12,838 bases of DNA from Clostridia bacterium (lineage in GTDB: Bacteria; Bacillota; Clostridia; Christensenellales; Borkfalkiaceae): NCBI GenBank assembly GCA_900767495.1, contig CAAFZH010000072.1, positions 1-12,838 on the forward strand, read 5' to 3'. The translations under genes were made by a program, and so were the position numbers. Every line of letters starts with the position of its first letter. Position 1 is the first letter of the stretch. This document shows positions 6,158 to 12,838 of the stretch, in pieces. The notes under the pieces are model-generated. The model did no database searches and was not told the origin of the DNA. It saw nothing but the letters and a program-made list of their open reading frames with translations.

Positions 6158-9100
6158 TTATTTTACGTTTGCTTTGACCTTATCTTTAAGCGATTGCATT
6201 TCTTCGGCAGTCAAAGCCGCAAGCGTAAGGTCGCTTATTTCACCCTTACAGGTTACGCCCGTTACTTTCAGCAAAGTTACCGTGCCGCCGACGGAAACGA
6301 GTTCGCCGTTATCGCCGTGATAAATATTTATATTCGCGTCGCCCATAACGTCGTCTATCGCGCCGAGGCGTATACAAACTCCGAAACTCTTATTTTCGTC
6401 AGAATACTCGTAGCCGCCTATCAGATCGTCTATACCGTAAGCCTTTTTATCGCCCGAGTTTATCGCTTTTTTAATCTCGTCGTTTATCGCGCTTGTAAAA
6501 TTAACGAGCGACAATAATCTTTCCGTAAAATTATCGGTAAAGGACAGAGTGCTTTCGGTTATGTCATAACTGTATTTAATCGACTTATTCCGCTCGGAAT
6601 CGTATTTATCTTCCGTCTTGTGCCAACCCGTATGCCAACCGTTGGTACAATCGAACTTATTGCACTTGGAACACCACTTACTACCCTTGGAATCTCTCCT
6701 CGTGGTTATCGTATCGGTCGAACCGTTATAATAGATATACCCCCTGCTGCCGCTATTATCCCTGAAAGCGATTCCTTCAACGCTGCCCCACGTTCTTTCC
6801 ATCTCCGCGGCGATATAGACCACGTTTTTACCGTCAACTTTTTCAACCGCGACTTGCACGTCCATACGAACGTTGACCGTTAAATTTATACCGATAACGT
6901 TGAGTTTTACGGGAACGTTGCCGCTTATATGGAAACTCGTGCGTTTGGCGGTTTGTATAAACGATTTGAGCAAAGTCTGAAAACTGTCGAGGTTGATATG
7001 CGTTTTAGCGGTATCGTATTCCTTTAAGTTGCCGACTTCGGTAACGCCGCCGTTTACGGAGACCGTCGCGCTTACGGACATACTCGTTTGCCCGTTGCCG
7101 TTTACGGCGGCGGAAACTTTACCGCCCTTAACGCTGAACTCAAAGTGCAAATCGCCCAAACCGTTGACGAGCGCGCCGCCGTTTATCGCGACCACGAGAT
7201 TGCCGCCGCTTTGATATTCCACGGTTTTTAAAAGCGTGGCGAGGTTGACTATATCTCCGAGTTTGATTTTACCCGCTATCGCGTCGGCAAGTTGCGGAAC
7301 GGTCTGTAAAAGTTGCGGCAAAGTATTTATAAAGCCTTTTAACGCCGTTTGAGAGACGGCAACGCACAATTCCGACTTTTCAACGGTCTTATCGTTATAC
7401 GTAATATAAAGTTTGCCGTCTTTCTTGTCGTACAAAATATCTATCGTAAAAGGCTTTTTATCGTTTACCGATATTCCGTCGGTATAAAAACGGACTTTTT
7501 CGGGCGATATTTCGAGTCCCGCGGTAAACGCGCCTATTTTATAAGTAGTACCGTTTACGGTAAACGCACTTTCGCCCACGGCGAAAGTCCAGCCCTTAAC
7601 GCCGTTTTCGCCGACCGTAACGAGGTTTTTGAGCGCGCCGAAATAATCGCCGAACACCGCGGCAATATCTACGGCGTTTTTGCCGTCGTACTCGCAAAAC
7701 GCGTGGTCGCCGCCGAGCGTAACGGTCAACTCTTTTTCAAGGCGGCTGACGGAAACGCTCGCCGAGGTGGCGTAATCGGATTTCACCGTGATTTTAACGC
7801 CTAAATCGAACAAACCTAAAATATCGGGAACGCTTGCGCAAATTTCGCCGTCGTTTAACTCAACCGAAGAAAGAATATCGTTTATAATTCCGCTCAGATC
7901 GCCGCTTTGCGCTTTGGCGGACCGCCCCTCGGGGTGAGCCAGGTTCTTTAACTCGGCGATTATCTTTTTCATTTCGTCCACGTCGCACTCGGCGTAGACC
8001 TCGCCGCACTTAACGCGCAGTTTGCCGCCACGATACTCGGCGAAAAGCGACTTTTTCTCGCCGCCCTCGGGCGAATTTTCAAGTTGGAATTTATAAATTC
8101 GGCTTATAAAATCGAGTTCCGCGTAAAGGTTGCTTTCCTCGTCCAACTTAACCGTAAGTTTAGTAGTATAATTTTCGGGAACGGCGATATTCGCGTTATC
8201 GGCGGTTTTCGCGGTCAAATCCGCACTTACGGACAGTTCGCCCGCCGTAACGCCTTTAACCTTTAATTCGACGCCGTTTTCGGTTACGCCTATATCGGCG
8301 TTTACGCCGCCGCCGAGTTTAAACGCCGACAAGTCCGCGCGTATACTCAAACCGCTTTCGTCGCAATTAAGCGACTTGATTATTTCGCCGTAATTTATAC
8401 TTGCATAATCGGTTTTGCGCAATTCGTCTATAAACGAAAGGATTTTTTGAACGAGCGCGATTTTCTCGAACTTGGATAAATCCTGCTCTTTGCCGACCGC
8501 AAACGCGAACGAATAACCGTTTACGTTACAATAAATTTTATCGTTCGCCGCTATTATTTCGGCGTTTATAAGGTTCGCGCCGTTCACTTTCGCCTGCACG
8601 TTCGCTTTAATATCCGCGCCGCCGTCTTTACGACCGATTAAAATATTACCGTTTAATTCGGCTATCGTATCGCCGTAAGTTATCTGCGCGCCGCTTAAAG
8701 ATATTTCGTAAGCCTTGGCGAAATAAAATTTCTCCGCCATATCCGCTATTTTTCCGATAAACGCGGCAGGGTCGCAGGCGTTTTCTTTGTTCGGCGCGGT
8801 TACCGCCGAGGTTTTGTCCGAATTAAGTTCTATTGCGGTATCGCCGACTTCGACCGATACGCCGCTAATCGCGTTATCGGCGGTTTTTACGGTGATATTA
8901 ACGCGCTTTTCGCCCGCGTCGAAACCGAACGAAACTATATAGCCGTTCTGAGTTTTTTCGCAAGCCGCGCCCGACAAAACGCCGTTTATTACGGACTTAA
9001 TATCCACGCCGCCGAAAGCCGAACCCAAAGACGGAACGATTTTACTTAATACCGCCTGTAACTTTTGCGCAAGGCTCTTTGCCCCGTCGAAAGTTACTTT

Positions 9101-11371
9101 AAGGTTTATTTTGCCGTAAGACAAGTACGCGGCGTTTTCGGCTATTTCCACGCTTAAATCCGCGCCGAAAAGGTCGGAAACGTTCAAAGTCGCGGTTTTT
9201 TCGCTTAAGTTCGCTTTGACAAATCCGTTTAAGGTTACGTCTTTGACTTTCGCGTTTATCTTAAAGCCGATTTCTCCGCTTAAAGTATTCATTGCGGCGC
9301 GGAGCAAATCTTCGGCGCAATCGTTCAGCGGCGACGGGACGTAATCGTCCAAATCGGCGGGAACGTCGGTTACCGCGTCGGACTTGTTTATTTTAAGCGC
9401 GCCTTTTATATCCGCGTTTAAATCGACAAGTTTTAACTTTCCGTTTTCGTCGGCAAATACCGCCGCCGCGTTTACGCCGTTAAAGTCGGCGTTTACGCTG
9501 ACTTTGCCGTTTGCCGTACTCGTCTGTATTTTACCGAGAACGCCTATTATATCGGTCAGCGAAAGTTTCGGCAACGCGCCGCTTTCGCTCAATTTCTCTT
9601 TTATAACCGCAATAATGGGCGCGGAATCTATTTTAAACTTGTTTTCGCCCGCCTTTAAGTAAACCACGCCGCCTTTAAGCGTGGCGGCATAATCGCCGAA
9701 AGTCGCGTTAATCGCCTTATCTACTGGGTCTACGGTTAAATTTATTTTTTTATCGCCTATTTCGGCTTCAAACGCGCTCTTTTCGTTTAAAAGACTTAAC
9801 AAAAGGTCTTTTGCGTCGGGCGCGTCACTCGCGTCTTCGGTTTTTACCTCTTTATCGCCTATTTCGAGTTTTACGCCCACCTCGCCTATATCAGCCGTAA
9901 TGCGCGAAAGTGCGTATCCGTCGTCCGCAATTTTGCCTTCGAGCGCGGCGGTTATTTTTATTTTGCCCAAGTCGAGCGGCAAAGTAACCTTGCAATCTTC
10001 GCCCGAAACGGTTATTTCCGCGCCGCCGAGCAAACTTTGCACGTCGAACTTAACGCCGTCGAAACTCCCTCCCGACAATTTGCCGAAAAGCGAAATTATA
10101 TCGTCGTCTACGGCGAGCGAAGCCTTAAAATCGCCGTAAAAAAGCCCGAGTTTGCCGCCCGAATAAGTTAACGCGGCGTTGCCCGTCCGGACGTTTACAA
10201 CGGTTGCGGAAAAATTTTCGAGGTTTATAGCCGCGGTTATATCGGCTTTTACGGGGTCGCCGTCGCCCTGCGAAATAAGCGCGCACGCATTGAGTTTTTT
10301 GCCGCCCAGATAGGGTGCGAACATCCCCGTCAGCGCGTCCATAGCGGTAGGCTCGGGTTTTTCCTCGTTATCGCTCGTATTTTCGCCGCCGTTCGAGCCG
10401 CCGCTCGAGCCGCCGTTTTCGCTCTCGCCGTCCTCGACGAGATAAGGCGAGAAAAATTCGTATTCGGGCAAGTCCTTAACCGATTGATACCTGCCGAAAT
10501 CCGAAAAAATTTCTTTTACCGACTCGGTACAATCGGCGGTCATACCCATAGAGGTCGCTTTATACGCGCAGTCGGTGGTCAGGGTTTTTACCTGCCACAA
10601 CGAGTCCATTTCGATTATGAGTTTTACTTTACTGAATTCCGGCGCGACTTTGGAGTTTGCGTTGGTCATCATTTCGCGCTTTATGTAATAAGTCGATTTT
10701 TCGTTATCGAGCGTATAAGTAAAGGTATAAAGTCCGCTTGCCTCGTTATATTCGCAGGCGCAGTCGATAACCGTTTCGTCGTTAATCAAATAAGCGGTAA
10801 GCCCGCTCGCGTCGCTGCCGTAACGCTCTAAAAACGAATTTTTATCGAGAGTATTTACCGAATCTTTCCACGTTACGTCGGTAAGCGAATTTACCTTTTG
10901 CGCCCCGCGGTACAAATAATTGTTTTTATAAACGAAGCGTTGTTCGCCCACCCTTACCACGCTCGACTTACTCACCGACTTTTTATAGACGGCGTTTTTA
11001 GTTACCGCGCGTTCGGTGTAGATGCCCTGCGGAACGTTGACGAACAAGGCTTTTGCGTTGGTCGTTCCTTCCGAAACGGACCTGAAACTGCCCGCGCGTT
11101 TTAATTCGTCGTCGGCAACCTTGGCATTGTTTATAAGGTTTTCTCTGCTATCGAGATAGTCCGCGACCGTCCCCTCGGGGCGAGGATCTATTTCCGATAC
11201 CTGTTCGGGAAGGGGCAAAGGAAGACCTCCGCCGTCCGGACCGCTGCCGTTGCCTAAAATCTTGTACGCGCCTAACGACGTCCCCGCCAACGCGAGCGTC
11301 GATATTGCCGTAATCGCTATTTTCTTTTTAGTCCAGTGAGTGAAAAAACTCGCTATTGTACATAACTTCAT
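6158..11371 (-). CDS. Giant membrane-anchored repeat protein of unknown function, 1737 residues
   Basis: I do not recognise a family. Residues 15-17 (KKK) followed by a hydrophobic stretch at about 18-38 form a signal anchor or signal peptide; there is no lipobox. A Gly/Pro-rich stalk (about 39-66) leads to a mixed alpha-beta domain (about 68-312). A Gly/Ser/Asn linker (about 318-340) opens a long beta-rich part. Within 405-1440 a degenerate strand-helix-strand unit occurs six times; its strand motifs of the GGKLGLFYG/DGKLYITYN kind begin near 405, 567, 745, 943, 1114 and 1317. A C-terminal beta domain (about 1455-1710) carries a C-x2-C-x4-C-x4-H-x3-H cluster at 1567-1584. The protein ends in a charged helix with no sorting signal. 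The ATG at 11371 is the only plausible start, with a weak GGTAAG ribosome-binding site. The product is probably exported and held by its N-terminus. Codon use resembles the neighbours. Confidence 0.88.
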   Translation of the reverse strand: MKLCTIASFFTHWTKKKIAITAISTLALAGTSLGAYKILGNGSGPDGGGLPLPLPEQVSEIDPRPEGTVADYLDSRENLINNAKVADDELKRAGSFRSVSEGTTNAKALFVNVPQGIYTERAVTKNAVYKKSVSKSSVVRVGEQRFVYKNNYLYRGAQKVNSLTDVTWKDSVNTLDKNSFLERYGSDASGLTAYLINDETVIDCACEYNEASGLYTFTYTLDNEKSTYYIKREMMTNANSKVAPEFSKVKLIIEMDSLWQVKTLTTDCAYKATSMGMTADCTESVKEIFSDFGRYQSVKDLPEYEFFSPYLVEDGESENGGSSGGSNGGENTSDNEEKPEPTAMDALTGMFAPYLGGKKLNACALISQGDGDPVKADITAAINLENFSATVVNVRTGNAALTYSGGKLGLFYGDFKASLAVDDDIISLFGKLSGGSFDGVKFDVQSLLGGAEITVSGEDCKVTLPLDLGKIKITAALEGKIADDGYALSRITADIGEVGVKLEIGDKEVKTEDASDAPDAKDLLLSLLNEKSAFEAEIGDKKINLTVDPVDKAINATFGDYAATLKGGVVYLKAGENKFKIDSAPIIAVIKEKLSESGALPKLSLTDIIGVLGKIQTSTANGKVSVNADFNGVNAAAVFADENGKLKLVDLNADIKGALKINKSDAVTDVPADLDDYVPSPLNDCAEDLLRAAMNTLSGEIGFKINAKVKDVTLNGFVKANLSEKTATLNVSDLFGADLSVEIAENAAYLSYGKINLKVTFDGAKSLAQKLQAVLSKIVPSLGSAFGGVDIKSVINGVLSGAACEKTQNGYIVSFGFDAGEKRVNITVKTADNAISGVSVEVGDTAIELNSDKTSAVTAPNKENACDPAAFIGKIADMAEKFYFAKAYEISLSGAQITYGDTIAELNGNILIGRKDGGADIKANVQAKVNGANLINAEIIAANDKIYCNVNGYSFAFAVGKEQDLSKFEKIALVQKILSFIDELRKTDYASINYGEIIKSLNCDESGLSIRADLSAFKLGGGVNADIGVTENGVELKVKGVTAGELSVSADLTAKTADNANIAVPENYTTKLTVKLDEESNLYAELDFISRIYKFQLENSPEGGEKKSLFAEYRGGKLRVKCGEVYAECDVDEMKKIIAELKNLAHPEGRSAKAQSGDLSGIINDILSSVELNDGEICASVPDILGLFDLGVKITVKSDYATSASVSVSRLEKELTVTLGGDHAFCEYDGKNAVDIAAVFGDYFGALKNLVTVGENGVKGWTFAVGESAFTVNGTTYKIGAFTAGLEISPEKVRFYTDGISVNDKKPFTIDILYDKKDGKLYITYNDKTVEKSELCVAVSQTALKGFINTLPQLLQTVPQLADAIAGKIKLGDIVNLATLLKTVEYQSGGNLVVAINGGALVNGLGDLHFEFSVKGGKVSAAVNGNGQTSMSVSATVSVNGGVTEVGNLKEYDTAKTHINLDSFQTLLKSFIQTAKRTSFHISGNVPVKLNVIGINLTVNVRMDVQVAVEKVDGKNVVYIAAEMERTWGSVEGIAFRDNSGSRGYIYYNGSTDTITTRRDSKGSKWCSKCNKFDCTNGWHTGWHKTEDKYDSERNKSIKYSYDITESTLSFTDNFTERLLSLVNFTSAINDEIKKAINSGDKKAYGIDDLIGGYEYSDENKSFGVCIRLGAIDDVMGDANINIYHGDNGELVSVGGTVTLLKVTGVTCKGEISDLTLAALTAEEMQSLKDKVKANVK

Positions 11372-11377
11372 ATCTTA

Positions 11378-11423
11378 CCGTATATTACGGCGCAAACCGC
11401 AAAGAATTTTTCTCGCACGCCGT
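11378..11423 (-). promoter_or_regulatory. Leader of the giant gene with two competing hairpins
   Basis: In the predicted leader of about 58 nt, ACGGCG (11423-11418) can pair with CGCCGT (11392-11387). Alternatively CCGTA (11390-11386) can pair with TACGG (11382-11378). The two pairings share bases 11387-11390 and exclude each other. The second one covers part of the weak ribosome-binding site. Regulation through this switch is inference. Confidence 0.35.
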
Positions 11424-11435
11424 TTTCACGATTAT

Positions 11436-11464
11436 ATTTTACGACTTTCGTCTTTTTTTGACAA
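11436..11464 (-). promoter_or_regulatory. Sigma-A promoter of the giant gene
   Basis: On the minus strand TTGTCA (11464-11459), a 17-bp spacer and TAAAAT (11441-11436) are present, with a predicted start near 11429. The -35 box lies inside the first of a set of degenerate direct repeats. Confidence 0.7.
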
Positions 11465-11543
11465 CCATTATTATATATAGAATTTTAAACTCCCTCTATA
11501 AAGTTTTACAACCCTCTATCTACCTATTTTCGACAACTCTACC
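11456..11543 (-). repeat. Degenerate direct repeats upstream of the giant gene promoter
   Basis: Read on the plus strand, a T-run followed by an ACAAC/AAAC core and then CCCTCTA or CTCTA occurs around 11481-11498, 11502-11518 and 11527-11541. A partial copy (TTTTGACAACC) covers the -35 box at 11456-11466. The cores are about 21-26 bp apart, roughly two helical turns. They may be binding sites for a regulator of the giant gene; no protein is implied by sequence alone. Confidence 0.4.
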
Positions 11544-11660
11544 ATTTTGAGAGTTTTAGAAGAGGTCGGTCTACCGTCGTTAGAAAACGAGAAAAGTCGC
11601 CGCTTTTTCGAGGGCAGTCTACTCAAATTAAAATACATGCCTCAAATTCACTCAAAACGC
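11465..11660. other. Divergent intergenic region between the giant gene and the yitT-family gene
   Basis: The space between the two divergent genes is 339 nt. Apart from the two promoters and the direct repeats, it contains AACTCT (11535-11540) paired with AGAGTT (11550-11555), and a small CGGTctACCG hairpin near 11567-11576. I see no supported gene, tRNA or recognisable riboswitch in it. The stretch of about 100 nt from 11560 to 11660 is unexplained. Confidence 0.5.
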
Positions 11661-11680
11661 TTTATTTTAAATTTAAAATG

Positions 11681-11689
11681 TGCTAATAT
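11681..11689 (+). promoter_or_regulatory. Extended -10 promoter of the yitT-family gene
   Basis: TGcTAATAT is present with the hexamer at 11684-11689. The -35 position (TTTATT, 11661-11666) is poor. The start would be near 11696, about 15 nt before the ATG, and the ribosome-binding site GAGGTG (11700-11705) lies between. Confidence 0.6.
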
Positions 11690-11710
11690 ATTCTTCCGTG
11701 AGGTGTTACT

Positions 11711-12718
11711 ATGGAAGATAACGATTCTGCGGTCGTTGCCGACACAGGCGAGGACAACGGATACGGCATAAAAAAAGATTATTTTATAAAACCCGAAAAC
11801 AAAAAACGCAAACTTTTTAAAGACTCGCTTTACGTTTTTTTATCTTCGCTTATTTACGTGGTAGGGTTCCACTATTTCGTTTCCACCTGCAATTTCGCGC
11901 CGGGCGGCGTGGGCGGCGTGGTCGCGATAGTCAAATATATAGTGGGCGCAACGGAAAAAACTTCCGAATTCGATTTCAGTTCATTGTTTTTCCTTATAGT
12001 AAACGTGCCGCTGCTTATACCCGCCTGGAAAATTTTAAGCAAAGATTTCACCATAAAAACGGGTTGCACCGCAATACTTATGGCGGCGATGATGTTACTT
12101 TTGGATAACGTTATAGACCCGACGTACAAGTTCAGCATAACCGGCGCGGCCAACGTTTCGGACACCGGTACGAGATTATTATCGGCGGTGATAGGCGGCG
12201 CGTTTACGGGCATTTCTTTGGCGTTGTCGCTTAAAGTCAACTCGTCCACGGGCGGCGCGGACGTAGTCGGCGCGCTTATCCAGAAAAAGAATCCGCATAA
12301 AAGCGTAGCGTCTATGATATTCGCGGTAAACTTCGTAATAATGGCAATTTCTTTCTTCGTTTACGGCGAGGACGTCATTCCCGTATTTTTGTCGCTTATA
12401 TTCCTGTTCTCAACGACTTACGTATGCGATAGAATGATGCAAGGCTCTAAATCCGCGCTTAAATTCGAGGTTATAACCGAACACGCCGATGAAATTTCCA
12501 AGGAGATTATTCTGCAGTTGGGGCACGGCGTTACCATTACTCCTGCGGAAGGAATGTTCGAGCATAGGAAGAAACAGTTGCTTATTTGCGTAATCAATCC
12601 AAGGCAAATTGCAAAGTTCACGTCGATAATATCAAAATACCCGGGGACTTTCGCCTACGTAGGTTCGGTAAACGAAATAATAGGCAAGTTTAACAAAAGC
12701 GAGAAAAAAGACCGTTAA
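11711..12718 (+). CDS. YitT-family membrane protein (DUF161-DUF2179)
   Basis: This 335-residue protein has the YitT layout. A charged cytoplasmic N-terminus (about 1-38) is followed by about five membrane helices (roughly 39-57, 90-108, 117-132, 155-175 and 200-238). It has family-typical glycine motifs, APGGVGGV (63-70) in the first half and STGGAD (179-184) before the fifth helix. A soluble DUF2179 domain (about 247-325) contains TITPAEGMF and LICVINPRQIAKF. YitT proteins are common, often multicopy, in Firmicutes; their substrate is unknown and transport is only suspected. GAGGTG fixes the ATG at 11711. The N-terminal tail is longer than in many relatives. No clear terminator follows, so transcripts may run towards the tRNA gene. 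Confidence 0.93.
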   Translation: MEDNDSAVVADTGEDNGYGIKKDYFIKPENKKRKLFKDSLYVFLSSLIYVVGFHYFVSTCNFAPGGVGGVVAIVKYIVGATEKTSEFDFSSLFFLIVNVPLLIPAWKILSKDFTIKTGCTAILMAAMMLLLDNVIDPTYKFSITGAANVSDTGTRLLSAVIGGAFTGISLALSLKVNSSTGGADVVGALIQKKNPHKSVASMIFAVNFVIMAISFFVYGEDVIPVFLSLIFLFSTTYVCDRMMQGSKSALKFEVITEHADEISKEIILQLGHGVTITPAEGMFEHRKKQLLICVINPRQIAKFTSIISKYPGTFAYVGSVNEIIGKFNKSEKKDR

Positions 12719-12743
12719 TTTTTTAAAACCGACGCCAAAACGC

Positions 12744-12772
12744 TTGTAAAATTACGGCAAATATAGTAAAAT
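12744..12772 (+). promoter_or_regulatory. Sigma-A promoter of the tRNA-Gly gene
   Basis: TTGTAA (12744-12749), a 17-bp spacer and TAAAAT (12767-12772) predict a start near 12779, about 33 nt before the mature tRNA 5' end. Confidence 0.7.
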
Positions 12773-12781
12773 ATAAAAGTA

Positions 12782-12804
12782 GGGTTGCGTGAGATATGCA
12801 ACCC
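12782..12804 (+). other. Hairpin at the 5' end of the pre-tRNA
   Basis: GGGTTGC (12782-12788) pairs perfectly with GCAACCC (12798-12804) around a 9-nt loop. It begins about 3 nt after the predicted transcription start and ends 7 nt before the mature tRNA. No T-tract follows, so it is not a terminator of the preceding gene. Confidence 0.6.
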
Positions 12805-12811
12805 GATATAT

Positions 12812-12838
12812 GCGGGCATAGTTTAGTGGTAAAATAGG
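12812..12838 (+). tRNA. tRNA-Gly, 5' part only
   Basis: The acceptor half-stem GCGGGCA, then TA, then a D-arm reading GTTTAGTGGTAAAAT are the characteristic 5' half of bacterial glycine tRNAs. The window ends before the anticodon, so the isoacceptor cannot be named. The 3' half and the CCA end are not visible. Confidence 0.8.

Noticed and set aside
5997..6320. Plus-strand open frame of 107 codons
   Set aside because: Its first half is translated interspersed repeat, giving repeated GYFTxAQY peptides, and its second half is antisense to the giant gene. It has no ribosome-binding site.
6194..11104. Many plus-strand open frames of 60-150 codons opposite the giant gene
   Set aside because: They are antisense shadows of one continuous 1737-codon frame, have no ribosome-binding sites and show no domain-like sequence.
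11547..11771. Plus-strand open frame of 74 codons before the yitT-family gene
   Set aside because: It begins with TTG without a ribosome-binding site, overlaps the yitT-family start by 60 bp in another frame, and has no protein-like pattern.

Overview
The window looks like chromosomal DNA of an endospore-forming member of the Firmicutes, class Clostridia. The evidence is a clear forespore sigma factor SigG followed by a YlmC/YmxH-type sporulation protein, sigma-A promoters with 17-bp spacers, mostly Shine-Dalgarno-led genes, and a moderate-GC codon style shared by all the genes. An uncultured gut lineage is plausible, but that is inference.

Layout. 1-514 is the 3' end of a beta-rich, probably exported protein gene (+). 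515-763 holds interspersed palindromic repeats and a terminator. 764-1861 is ychF (-). It is divergent from argS (1966-3663, +), with back-to-back promoters between them. argS is followed after 6 nt by a HAD phosphatase gene (3670-4323). A textbook promoter overlapping the HAD stop codon drives a 75-residue two-helix membrane protein (4407-4634), which ends at a 15-bp-stem terminator. sigG (4808-5581) and ylmC (5628-5906) follow and end at an 18-bp-stem terminator. 5966-6157 is a second cluster of the same palindromic repeats. 6158-11371 (-) is one very large gene for a 1737-residue membrane-anchored protein with no recognised family. 11372-11710 is a regulatory region shared with the divergent yitT-family gene (11711-12718, +). 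The window ends inside a tRNA-Gly gene that has its own promoter.

How it fits together. ychF, argS and tRNA-Gly serve translation. sigG and ylmC form a sporulation pair. The HAD phosphatase is a housekeeping passenger behind argS. The remaining genes concern the cell surface or membrane.

The most novel item is the giant surface protein. Its residues about 405-1440 contain six degenerate copies of a strand-helix-strand unit, 160-205 residues apart. Its C-terminal part carries an isolated Cys3-His2 cluster. Its promoter lies beside an array of degenerate direct repeats, and its leader can form two competing hairpins. Other points worth a look are an apparently leaderless argS transcript, a repeat family with two sequence types and one fold, a recurrent TAAAAT -10 element, and a hairpin at the predicted 5' end of the pre-tRNA.
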